From: Serratia sp. M24T3
GTDB lineage: Bacteria > Pseudomonadota > Gammaproteobacteria > Enterobacterales > Enterobacteriaceae
Direction: 5' to 3'
DNA length: 64,000 bases
Assembly (NCBI RefSeq): GCF_000257645.1
Contig: NZ_AJHJ01000007.1
Span: 62,001 to 126,000, forward strand
Positions 56,892-64,000 of the stretch are shown here, piece after piece. Position 1 is the stretch's first letter, and each line of letters opens with the position of its first letter. The translations under genes and the position numbers were made by a program. The notes under the pieces were generated by a model. The model did not search any database and was not told the origin of the DNA. It saw only the letters and a program-made list of their open reading frames with translations.

Positions 56892-57841
56892 GGTTTATCC
56901 CCCAGTTCTTTATTCTGATATTTGTGGAACCAAAGGATCGGCATAATCAGCAGCAATAACATCACCACGGCCACCGCCGAAGCCACAGGCCAGTCGCGAT
57001 TGTTAAAGAACTCCTGCCACAAAATGCGGCCAATCATGATGCTGTCCGGGCCGCCAAGCAGTTCTGGGATCACGTACTCGCCCACCGCCGGAATAAATAC
57101 CAGCATTGATCCGGCAATGATCCCGCTCTTGGTCAACGGCACAATCACCTTGATAAAGGTTTTAAAGGGTTTCGCACCGAGATCCAGAGAAGCTTCAACC
57201 AGCGAGTAATCCAGGCGGGTTAAGGCGGTGTAAATTGGCAGCACCATAAACGGCAAATATGAATAAACGATGCCGATATAAACCGCCAGATTGGTATGCA
57301 AGATAACCAGCGGCTGATCGATAACGCCCAGCCACATCAGAAAATTATTCAACACGCCGTTGTCTTTGAGAATCGCCATCCAGGCATAAACGCGGATCAA
57401 AAAGGAAGTCCACGAAGGCAAAATCACTAGCAGCAACAGGATGTTACGCGTCGCCGGTGAGCTGTGCGCCACCGCCCACGCCAGCGGATAACCAATCAGC
57501 AGACACAGCAGCGTCGAGATAGCGGCCACTTCCAGCGATTGCAGATACGACTCGATATACAGCGCGTCACTGCCGAGTTGAATATAATTGCCAAAATTCA
57601 ACGCAATATCCAACACGCCATCGGTCCAGGTCATCAGGTCGGTATAAGGCGGAATGGCCCGCGCCATATCGGCAAAACTGATTTTTAGCACAATCAGAAA
57701 CGGCAAGACGAAGAGCAGAATAAACCACACCAGCGGCAGCATGATCACCAGTTTTCTGCCGTGTGACTGGCGCATTTTTCTCAAAAACAGGTGAATTTTG
57801 CCGGGAGGTTTAGCCTCGGGGGTTTGTGTTACCAGGGTCAT
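56888..57841 (-). CDS. potH: Putrescine ABC transporter permease PotH
   Basis: This 317-residue permease pairs with PotI. It has the long cytoplasmic N terminus of PotH, membrane segments such as LVIMLPLVWFILLFVLPFLIVLKISFAD, and the EAA loop YSLVEASLDLGAKPFKTFIKVIVPLTKSGI. EYVIPELLGGPDSIMIGRILWQEFFNNRDWP is typical of this permease. It lies 15 bases after potG and overlaps potI. Confidence 0.96.
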   Translation of the reverse strand: MTLVTQTPEAKPPGKIHLFLRKMRQSHGRKLVIMLPLVWFILLFVLPFLIVLKISFADMARAIPPYTDLMTWTDGVLDIALNFGNYIQLGSDALYIESYLQSLEVAAISTLLCLLIGYPLAWAVAHSSPATRNILLLLVILPSWTSFLIRVYAWMAILKDNGVLNNFLMWLGVIDQPLVILHTNLAVYIGIVYSYLPFMVLPIYTALTRLDYSLVEASLDLGAKPFKTFIKVIVPLTKSGIIAGSMLVFIPAVGEYVIPELLGGPDSIMIGRILWQEFFNNRDWPVASAVAVVMLLLLIMPILWFHKYQNKELGDKP

Positions 57842-57856
57842 CGTTATCTCCTCGAC

Positions 57857-59005
57857 TTAAATGGTCAACACCACGCAGCTGTCGGCTTCCCAACACAGGC
57901 TGACTTCATCTCCCCACGTCGGCATGCCTTTGCGAAAGCGATGGCCGTTTTGCAATTGAGCGGTGATTAACTGGCCGCTGAGCAGTTTAACGTGGTAAAT
58001 CGACAGGTCACCCAGGTAGGCAATGTTTACTACCTCTCCCACCGCAAAGTTGCAGCCGTCGGCTGGAACCTCATCACAAAGCATGATTTTTTCAGGGCGC
58101 AGCGCCACAAACGCAGGCACGCCGTCGATCACCGAGGCGTCAGAAGAAACTTTTAACGGATGCACCAACCCTGGACTGCGGATCAGCAGTGCATCGTCCT
58201 GACGGGATTCAAGCAGTCCTTCAAATACGTTCATCGAACCAATAAACTCGGCGCTAAAACGGCTGTTCGGATGCTCATAAATTTCTTCCGGCTCGCCGAT
58301 CTGCACAAATTTCCCTCGATTCATAATCGCAATACGACCCGCCATGGTCATCGCCTCTTCCTGATCGTGGGTCACCATGACGCAGGTCGCACCCACGCGC
58401 TCGAGGATATCCACCACCTCAAGCTGCATGCGGTCACGGAGCTTTTTATCCAACGCCCCCATCGGTTCGTCAAGCAGCAACAGTTTTGGTCGCTTGGCCA
58501 GGCTGCGTGCCAACGCCACGCGCTGACGCTGCCCGCCAGAGAGCTGGTGCGGTTTGCGCCTGGCATACTCTTGCATGTGTACCAGAGTGAGCATTTCAGC
58601 GACCCGCGCTTTAATTTCGGCAGAAGGCAGTTTGTCCTGCTTGAGTCCGAAGGCAATATTTTGCTCAACCGTCATGTGCGGAAAGAGCGCATAGGACTGA
58701 AACATCATATTGATTGGTCGCTGATAAGGCGGCACCTGCGACAAATCCTGTCCGTCGAGGACGATTTGCCCTTTCGTGGGCTGCTCAAAACCGGCCAGCA
58801 TGCGCAACAGGGTCGATTTCCCGCATCCTGACGCGCCAAGCAACGCAAATATCTCGCCTTTATAGATGGTTAGATTGACATCATCAACGGCAAGCTGGCC
58901 GTCGAATGACTTGGACAAATTGCGAATTTCCAACAGAGGGGAAAAAGCTTTTTGCACTTTTTCACCTTTAAACTGCGGCTGAGGTTGTGGAATTACATCA
59001 TTCAC
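57857..59005 (-). CDS. potG: Putrescine ABC transporter ATPase PotG
   Basis: This 382-residue ATPase energises putrescine uptake. It starts MNDVIPQPQPQFKGEKVQKAFSPLLEIRN and has Walker A GASGCGKST (near residue 54), signature PHQLSGGQRQRVALARS and Walker B LLLLDEPMGALDKKLRDRM. The switch is VMVTHDQEEAMTMAGRI, and the C-terminal TOBE domain holds VALRPEKIMLCDE. Length matches E. coli PotG (377). Confidence 0.96.
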   Translation of the reverse strand: MNDVIPQPQPQFKGEKVQKAFSPLLEIRNLSKSFDGQLAVDDVNLTIYKGEIFALLGASGCGKSTLLRMLAGFEQPTKGQIVLDGQDLSQVPPYQRPINMMFQSYALFPHMTVEQNIAFGLKQDKLPSAEIKARVAEMLTLVHMQEYARRKPHQLSGGQRQRVALARSLAKRPKLLLLDEPMGALDKKLRDRMQLEVVDILERVGATCVMVTHDQEEAMTMAGRIAIMNRGKFVQIGEPEEIYEHPNSRFSAEFIGSMNVFEGLLESRQDDALLIRSPGLVHPLKVSSDASVIDGVPAFVALRPEKIMLCDEVPADGCNFAVGEVVNIAYLGDLSIYHVKLLSGQLITAQLQNGHRFRKGMPTWGDEVSLCWEADSCVVLTI

Positions 59006-59053
59006 TCAGAAATATCTCCGTCAGAAGCGGGTTAAAAAAATCAAGAAAAAGCC

Positions 59054-59084
59054 AGGCGGCCCCGTGAACCCACTGGAGCCGCCT
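59054..59084 (-). terminator. potF-potG intercistronic hairpin
   Basis: A 7-bp stem AGGCGGC/GCCGCCT encloses a 17-base loop, with T-rich text following on the minus strand. It may partly terminate or protect potF mRNA, giving more binding protein than transporter (inference). Confidence 0.55.
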
Positions 59085-59163
59085 ATTCGTGCTGTCGGCT
59101 AAAAGATACATTTGCCTTAATGAACATTTTTCTTAATAAACAACAGCGTCTTTAGATTAAGTG

Positions 59164-60270
59164 TTATTTACCACTTTGTACCTTGGTCCATGAACGGGTG
59201 ATCAGGCGGTCAATTTTCGGGTCCTGCACTTTCAGGCCGAACAGTTTGGCGCGAACCTCGGCGGAAGGATAAATACCTGGATTATTGCGAATCTCAGGTT
59301 TTACCAGCGGAGTCGCGGCCGCATTACCGCTGGCATAAAACACCGCGTTGCTTATCCCCGCCATCACTTCCGGCCTCATCAGATAATTAAGGAACTGGTA
59401 GGCTTCATCGGTGTTTTTGGCATCAGCAGGCATTGCAAACACGTCGAAGAAGGCCAAAGCCCCTTCTTTCGGAATGCTATAGGCAATATTGACTCCATTT
59501 TTTGCTTCTTTGGCGCGGTTGGATGCCTGGATAACATCGCCCGCCCAGCCTACGGCCACGCAGATATCCCCGTTGGCAAGATCGTTGATGTACTGCGAAG
59601 AATGGAAATAACGAATGCTTGGGCGCAGTTTTAACAACAGATCAGTGGCGGCGGTATAATCCTCGGGTTTGGTGCTGTTCGGGTCAAGATGCAGGTAATT
59701 CAACACTGTGGCATAAATTTCAGCCGGTGCATCGAGGAAGGAAACGCCGCAGCCCTTGAGTTTGGCGAGGTTATCGGGATTAAGCACCAGATCCCAGCTG
59801 TTAACCGGCGCATCTTTACCCAGCGCGGCCTTCACTTTGTCGACGTTATAGCCGATACCGGTAGTCGCCCAGAGATAGGGAATGGCATATTTGTTGCCCG
59901 GATCGTGCTGGGCAACCATTTTCAACAGCTCGGGATCGAGATTTTTGTAATTGGGCAGCTTGCTCTTGTCCAGCGGTTTGAACACGCCGGCGGAGATTTG
60001 GCGTTCGAGGAAACTGGCCGAAGGAACCACCAGATCAAAACCGGTGCTGCCTGCCATCAGTTTGCCCTCCAGCACCTCGTTGGAGTCAAACACGTCATAC
60101 ACTACTTTGATGCCCGTTTCTTTCTGGAAATTGGCCACCGTGTCAGGTGCAATGTAATCAGACCAGTTATAAATATGCAGTGTTTTATCATCTGCAGATG
60201 CAGCAACTGACGCGGCCATAGCCACACCGGCGATAACGCCCGACAACCACTTTTTACGCAGGGTAAACAT
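59164..60270 (-). CDS. potF: Periplasmic putrescine-binding protein PotF
   Basis: This 368-residue binding protein has a Sec signal [28 protein letters not shown]. The mature part starts [37 protein letters not shown], which is the PotF/PotD signature. Binding-site text includes [40 protein letters not shown]. The end [21 protein letters not shown] matches E. coli PotF. It is the first gene of potFGHI and has an intercistronic hairpin after it. Confidence 0.97.
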   Translation of the reverse strand: MFTLRKKWLSGVIAGVAMAASVAASADDKTLHIYNWSDYIAPDTVANFQKETGIKVVYDVFDSNEVLEGKLMAGSTGFDLVVPSASFLERQISAGVFKPLDKSKLPNYKNLDPELLKMVAQHDPGNKYAIPYLWATTGIGYNVDKVKAALGKDAPVNSWDLVLNPDNLAKLKGCGVSFLDAPAEIYATVLNYLHLDPNSTKPEDYTAATDLLLKLRPSIRYFHSSQYINDLANGDICVAVGWAGDVIQASNRAKEAKNGVNIAYSIPKEGALAFFDVFAMPADAKNTDEAYQFLNYLMRPEVMAGISNAVFYASGNAAATPLVKPEIRNNPGIYPSAEVRAKLFGLKVQDPKIDRLITRSWTKVQSGK

Positions 60271-60764
60271 CCGTTATTACCTCCAACAGGGGATAAAATT
60301 AAACTTGCCTCTGGTCACCGCGCTATAAACCCACTTTGTAAGCAAGCAGGTCTAAAGACCAGTAAGTAATTAGATTAGTAAACATATTACTAATCTGGAT
60401 AAATTTCTTGCCAACCCTGGCATCGGAGGGAACTGCATAAAAATGCATTCTGCAAACTACGCCACCGTTGAAATAACCATTTGGTTTTTCACAACATCCT
60501 TTACTCTTTGCAGAAGAGTCAGCATAACTCTGTGCGCTAAATCACACCATAGCTGGGATGAAAAAACACCATTCATCGAATATTTATGCATTTTTGTCTA
60601 TAGACTGCGCCATTCACGCTCATGCAAAGTGAAATAAATGGCAACAATGACTCATGTTCAGAATAAAATTTTTTGAAAAACAACAAAAACAGCGCAGCCA
60701 TCGGAATGGCAACGCTGTCTAAAGTCATGCTAGAGGGAACAGCTGCGCAAGGCGCGAGGGAAAA
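60271..60764. other. Gap between ybjN and potF
   Basis: These 494 AT-rich bases contain the potF promoter region and the ybjN terminator at 60689-60719. I see no supported gene; a 64-codon plus-strand frame at 60443-60637 has no family resemblance. Confidence 0.6.
60689..60719 (-). terminator. Rho-independent terminator of ybjN
   Basis: On the minus strand the stem ACAGCGTTGCCAT pairs with ATGGCTGCGCTGT (two mismatches) and is followed by a U-rich run (TTTTTGTTGTTTTT). Confidence 0.85.
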
Positions 60765-61247
60765 TTAGTGCAGTAGCGGGATGTTCAGGCTTACCGGTGG
60801 CGCGCTTTCGTCTTCATCGCCAAGAAATAGCAGATCATTGGCGTGCGCTTCAAGAATAATCATCGACATTTGCTCTTCTCCCTGTTGCAGGAAATGGGCA
60901 AATTGCTCAACAGTAATGCCGACTGCAACACTTATCGACTGGCAAACAATCAGCTTTGGCAGATTGTCATCCTGAATATCCACAAAAGCTTTAACAGTCA
61001 GCGAGCTGGCGTTAATCTGGCTGAGATCGGCAACCAATGGGATAAGCGCGGTGGGTTTCACTTCGGCCAGCGCCGAAAACAAAATCACGCCATCAACCAG
61101 ATCGACCTTCGCGTCAAATACGCCGTCGAAATTCTGCATGTGCGGCAAGTGAAGAGCCTGACAAGAATCACACTCGAAAAAAGAAATGCCCAGCTGATCC
61201 AGCCAGCGTCTTAGCAACGCCAAATCAGGGACGGTGAGTGAATCCAT
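60765..61247 (-). CDS. ybjN: YbjN domain protein
   Basis: This 160-residue cytoplasmic protein starts MDSLTVPDLALLRRWLDQLGISFFECDSCQALHLPHMQNF and ends DESAPPVSLNIPLLH, matching enterobacterial YbjN (about 158). YbjN has a fold like type III secretion chaperones. In E. coli its overproduction alters motility, biofilm and stress responses, but the mechanism is unknown. Position between rimK and potF is conserved. Confidence 0.94.
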   Translation of the reverse strand: MDSLTVPDLALLRRWLDQLGISFFECDSCQALHLPHMQNFDGVFDAKVDLVDGVILFSALAEVKPTALIPLVADLSQINASSLTVKAFVDIQDDNLPKLIVCQSISVAVGITVEQFAHFLQQGEEQMSMIILEAHANDLLFLGDEDESAPPVSLNIPLLH

Positions 61248-61458
61248 ATAATCAGCCTCAGTGAGTCAATAAAGCACGATGACGAATCGTAATAATGTCG
61301 GAACTTGAAAATCAGTTTACGCAGGATTTTTACGTAATCGGTCATTTTAAGTGAATGTTCAAGGGCGACAGCTTACGGAAAATTACCTGCCAGCGCCACG
61401 ATCAATCCTGACATTAACAGTTATTCGCTCAAATTATGGGTACAACTGCCACAAAAAA

Positions 61459-61489
61459 ACCGATCTGCCGAATTATTCGGCACATCGGT
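61459..61489 (-). terminator. Rho-independent terminator of rimK
   Basis: On the minus strand ACCGATGTGCCGAA pairs with TTCGGCAGATCGGT (one mismatch) around a short loop, and a run of seven U follows. Confidence 0.88.
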
Positions 61490-61512
61490 ACTAAATATGT
61501 TGTGCCAGTGAA

Positions 61513-62415
61513 TTACCCGCCAGATTTCAGCCTGAAGCCGGGTTTGGCGCGTTGCTCGATATAATCAATCATCATGCCGGCAATATCCATTCCGGTGGTG
61601 GTTTCAATGCCCTCCAATCCCGGGGATGCATTGACCTCCATGACCAGCGGCCCACGATTGGCTCGAAGGATATCCACCCCGGCAACGTCAAGGCCCAGCG
61701 TCATGGCTGCCTTGATGGCAATATCTTTTTCTTGCGCGGTGATTTTGACATTACGCGCCGTGCCACCGCGATGCAGATTGGAACGAAATTCGCCAGGTTT
61801 GGCCTGACGTTCAATTGCCGCCACCACCTTTTTACCCACGACCAGACAGCGAATATCGCGGCCTTCGGCTTCGCGAATATACTCCTGCACCAGAATATGG
61901 GCGTTAAGACCGCGAAAGGCATCGATCACGCTTTCTGCGGCCTGTCGCGTTTCGGCGAGCACCACGCCAATACCCTGCGTTCCTTCAACCAATTTCACCA
62001 CCAGCGGCGCACCGCCGACCAGGGCAATCAGGTCAGAAGTGTCATCCGGCGAATGGGCAAAGCCGGTGATCGGAAGATCAATACCTTCACGAGCCAAAAT
62101 CTGCATCGAACGCAGTTTGTCACGCGCCCGGGTGATGGCTACCGATTCGTTAAGCGGAAAACTGCCCAGCATCTCAAACTGCCGCAGAACGGCGGTGCCA
62201 TAAAAGGTAATGGCTGGCCCAATCCTTGGGATAACCGCCTGATACTTTTCCAGCTGACGGCCGCGATAATGCACACTCGGCGCGGCACAGTTGATGTTCA
62301 TATAGCAAGAAAGAGGGTCGATCACCTCGATTTCGTGACCGCGCGCCTCCCCGGCTTCCTTGAGGCGTTTACACGAATAAAGGCTTCCATCGCGGGAAAG
62401 TACGGCAATTTTCAT
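61513..62415 (-). CDS. rimK: Ribosomal protein S6 modification enzyme RimK
   Basis: This 300-residue ATP-grasp ligase adds glutamates to the C terminus of ribosomal protein S6. It starts [44 protein letters not shown]-grasp motifs include [34 protein letters not shown], and the metal-site region [26 protein letters not shown]. Length equals E. coli RimK. It lies 18 bases after nfsA on the same strand, so they are likely cotranscribed. Confidence 0.97.
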   Translation of the reverse strand: MKIAVLSRDGSLYSCKRLKEAGEARGHEIEVIDPLSCYMNINCAAPSVHYRGRQLEKYQAVIPRIGPAITFYGTAVLRQFEMLGSFPLNESVAITRARDKLRSMQILAREGIDLPITGFAHSPDDTSDLIALVGGAPLVVKLVEGTQGIGVVLAETRQAAESVIDAFRGLNAHILVQEYIREAEGRDIRCLVVGKKVVAAIERQAKPGEFRSNLHRGGTARNVKITAQEKDIAIKAAMTLGLDVAGVDILRANRGPLVMEVNASPGLEGIETTTGMDIAGMMIDYIEQRAKPGFRLKSGG

Positions 62416-62433
62416 CAGACACTCCGTTGTCTA

Positions 62434-63156
62434 TTAACGCGTTGCCCAACCTTGTTTATGCAAGGCTTCGAGCATAAACGGACGTTGCTCTTTTTTCAGC
62501 GTGCGCATAATCAGGTCACTCCAGTTATCCTTGCGGGCGTTGCTGTCGCGTTGAGAAAAATAGAATTCAAGTTCGGCATCATATTCTGCGAGCTGAGTTT
62601 TATCTAACGGCTGATAGCTGTTTTCATGCACCAGCATACTCTGTGGCATACGCGGCTTGAAGGCATTGGTCTGCGCCGGATAGCCAACACAAAAGCCAAA
62701 CAGCGGCATCACAAATTTTGGCAGATTAAGCAATGCGACAACGTCTTCGATACGGTTGCGGATCCCGCCGATAAATACGCCGCCCAGACCCAATGATTCA
62801 GCGGCAGCCATCGCGTTTTGCGCCATCAGTGCGGTGTCAACGCAGCCAAGCAGCAATTGCTCGGCCAGCCCCAACTCAGCTTCACGATTAATTTGCTGAT
62901 TACGATTAAAATCAGCGCAAAACACCCAGAACTCCGCAGCGGTAGCGACATATTTTTGGCCGCCAGTATACTCAACCAGCTTCTCGCGCAGTGCCGGGTC
63001 AGTGATGCGGATAATGGATGAACACTGAAGAAAACTTGACGTGGACGCAGCCTGAGCCGCGCCAATAATTGCCTCTCTTTGCTCATCGCCGAGCGCCTGA
63101 TCGGTAAAAGAGCGTACCGAGCTGTGGGCTCGAAGGAGGTCAATAGTTGGCGTCAT
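62434..63156 (-). CDS. nfsA: Oxygen-insensitive NADPH nitroreductase NfsA
   Basis: This 240-residue FMN enzyme reduces nitroaromatics and quinones by two-electron steps. I chose ATG 63156 (MTPTIDLLRAHSSVRSFTDQ), which matches E. coli NfsA; the frame stays open for 33 more codons upstream without support. Conserved text includes STSSFLQCSSIIRI, LGLAEQLLLGCVDTALMAQNAMAAAESLGLGGVFIGG and the end LHKQGWATR. It heads the nfsA-rimK unit. The ybjC gene that precedes nfsA in E. coli is missing. Confidence 0.96.
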   Translation of the reverse strand: MTPTIDLLRAHSSVRSFTDQALGDEQREAIIGAAQAASTSSFLQCSSIIRITDPALREKLVEYTGGQKYVATAAEFWVFCADFNRNQQINREAELGLAEQLLLGCVDTALMAQNAMAAAESLGLGGVFIGGIRNRIEDVVALLNLPKFVMPLFGFCVGYPAQTNAFKPRMPQSMLVHENSYQPLDKTQLAEYDAELEFYFSQRDSNARKDNWSDLIMRTLKKEQRPFMLEALHKQGWATR

Positions 63157-63522
63157 AATGTGGATCCTTGGTTTTGAACGAATGATAAATAATTGAAAAT
63201 CAACACGGGCAAACGTGCCCTTAAGGCAGCAATGATTCATGTTCGTCAGGCCCATTGCAAGCGCCGCCGCACTAAATGACTGCCCTCTTTTGCTTGAATG
63301 ACGGGTTTACATTCATTGTCGTATTTTTTCTAAACATAATGGCGCAGATAGGCACAGCACATCAAAGCGACAGGTAATTCCTACTTTTTTTTCTCTGCCG
63401 AGACAGGCATAGTAACTTCATGTTGTGAGAGCACTGCGCTAAATTATAAATAATTTCTGCGATTTACATCTCAAATTTGTCAAGTCCTGACTTTCAGGCA
63501 TTTAAAAATCTAAGGAGTCTCC
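63157..63522. promoter_or_regulatory. Divergent nfsA/grxA region
   Basis: These 366 bases hold no gene that I can support; in particular no ybjC-like frame. nfsA is known for SoxS/MarA control and grxA for OxyR control in E. coli, but I cannot point to convincing sites here. An AAGGAG site (63512-63517) precedes the grxA start. Confidence 0.5.
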
Positions 63523-63789
63523 ATGTTTGCAGTAATTTTCGGGCGTCCTGGCTGTCCTTATTGTGTACGTGCAAAAGAGTTGGCGGAAAAACTGACTGAA
63601 GAACGTGACGATTTCAATTTCCGTTATGTTGATATTCACGCGGAAGGCATTTCTAAAGCAGATCTGGAAAAGACTGTGGGCAAGCCGGTAGAAACTGTTC
63701 CACAGATTTTCCTCGACCAGAAACACATTGGCGGCTGCACCGATTTTGAAGCTTACGCCAAAGAGCATCTGGCGCTGTTTCAGCAATAA
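63523..63789 (+). CDS. grxA: Glutaredoxin 1
   Basis: This 88-residue redox protein has the active site GCPYC (Cys 11 and Cys 14), the glutathione-binding TVP loop (PVETVPQIFLDQKHIGGCTDF) and normal length for GrxA (85). It reduces ribonucleotide reductase and other disulfides with glutathione. It stands alone with a terminator after it. Confidence 0.98.
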   Translation: MFAVIFGRPGCPYCVRAKELAEKLTEERDDFNFRYVDIHAEGISKADLEKTVGKPVETVPQIFLDQKHIGGCTDFEAYAKEHLALFQQ

Positions 63790-63819
63790 TCCCATTGCGG
63801 GCCAATTGCGGTTCAGAAT

Positions 63820-63850
63820 TAAAAAGCACTCTGAAAAGAGTGCTTTTTTT
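63820..63850 (+). terminator. Rho-independent terminator of grxA
   Basis: Stem AAAAGCACTC/GAGTGCTTTT with a short loop is followed by T residues. It lies between convergent grxA and ybjM and may serve both. Confidence 0.93.
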
Positions 63851-63862
63851 GTGTTTGCCAAG

Positions 63863-64000
63863 TCATATCCGCCGCTTTTGCCTGCGCGACTGCTTGCCCC
63901 AGACTTGATACAACAGCACAAACATTACGCCCAGCATCGACCAGAATACGGCGCTAATCAGGTAGGCAATCTCTTGCCAGTTGCTGCGAATTTCCAACAG
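63863..64000 (-). CDS. ybjM: Inner-membrane protein YbjM, C-terminal part (runs off the window)
   Basis: The last 45 codons of a minus-strand gene are visible, ending at TGA 63863-63865. They read LLEIRSNWQEIAYLISAVFW, then SMLGVMFVLLYQVWGKQSRRQKRRI. This aligns with the YbjM end of E. coli (SFWQELAWLLSAVFWCALGAL with a basic tail), and ybjM is next to grxA there too. One transmembrane helix and a basic cytoplasmic tail are visible. Function is unknown. Confidence 0.85.
   Translation of the reverse strand: MLEIRSNWQEIAYLISAVFWSMLGVMFVLLYQVWGKQSRRQKRRI

Noticed and set aside
60443-60637. 64-codon plus-strand frame before potF
   Set aside because: It starts without a Shine-Dalgarno site, has no recognisable family and overlaps the potF promoter area.

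Overview
The window reads as chromosomal DNA of an enterobacterium (Enterobacterales, probably a Yersiniaceae-like genus such as Rouxiella, Rahnella or Serratia; genus level is inference). The main reason is the block at 54.8-64 kb, rlmC-potI-potH-potG-potF-ybjN-rimK-nfsA-grxA-ybjM, which keeps the order known from Escherichia coli but lacks ybjO and ybjC. chaA, phoH, putP/putA, katG, fliZ, dcyD, tcyJLN and lldRD are also close to their enterobacterial counterparts. I found no tRNA, rRNA, CRISPR array, insertion sequence, phage gene or replication origin.

Layout. 1-3.3 kb: a GNAT acetyltransferase and a hydantoinase/oxoprolinase pair (hyuA, hyuB cut by the window edge). 3.4-6.2 kb: UV-damage endonuclease, type-B carboxylesterase, chaB. 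6.7-10.5 kb: chaA, phoH and a Tat-exported AmiC-like amidase. 10.7-16.3 kb: one 1858-residue gene for an unrecognised protein with a C-terminal HELGH zinc-protease motif, the strongest candidate for something new. 16.5-25 kb: a LysR regulator, a small membrane protein, and a tightly packed dipeptide/oligopeptide-type ABC transporter ending in a CocE/PepX-type serine hydrolase. 25-33.5 kb: putP and putA facing away from each other across PutA operator-like sites, then katG.

33.5-47.1 kb: a carbohydrate locus with a GH123-like (DUF4091) hydrolase, a CUT1 sugar ABC transporter, a Gfo/Idh/MocA oxidoreductase, a NagK-like ROK kinase, an AgaR-like repressor, and agaZ/gatZ, agaS and gatY. Together these suggest ABC import of an N-acetylgalactosamine-containing compound, cytoplasmic hydrolysis, phosphorylation by the ROK kinase, AgaS conversion to tagatose-6-phosphate and cleavage by tagatose-bisphosphate aldolase. 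The gatY gene carries a one-base frameshift in a G run. CTTTC/GAAAG repeats like those of AgaR operators lie in both large promoter gaps of the locus.

47.2-54.7 kb: the cystine importer tcyJLN, a small lipoprotein, lldR-lldD (no lldP beside them), dcyD, fliZ and an unpaired GhoT/OrtT-type membrane toxin. In E. coli fliA-fliZ-tcyJ-dcyD-tcyL-tcyN form one run; here that run is split by lldRD and lacks fliA. Several short tandem repeats sit in this area.
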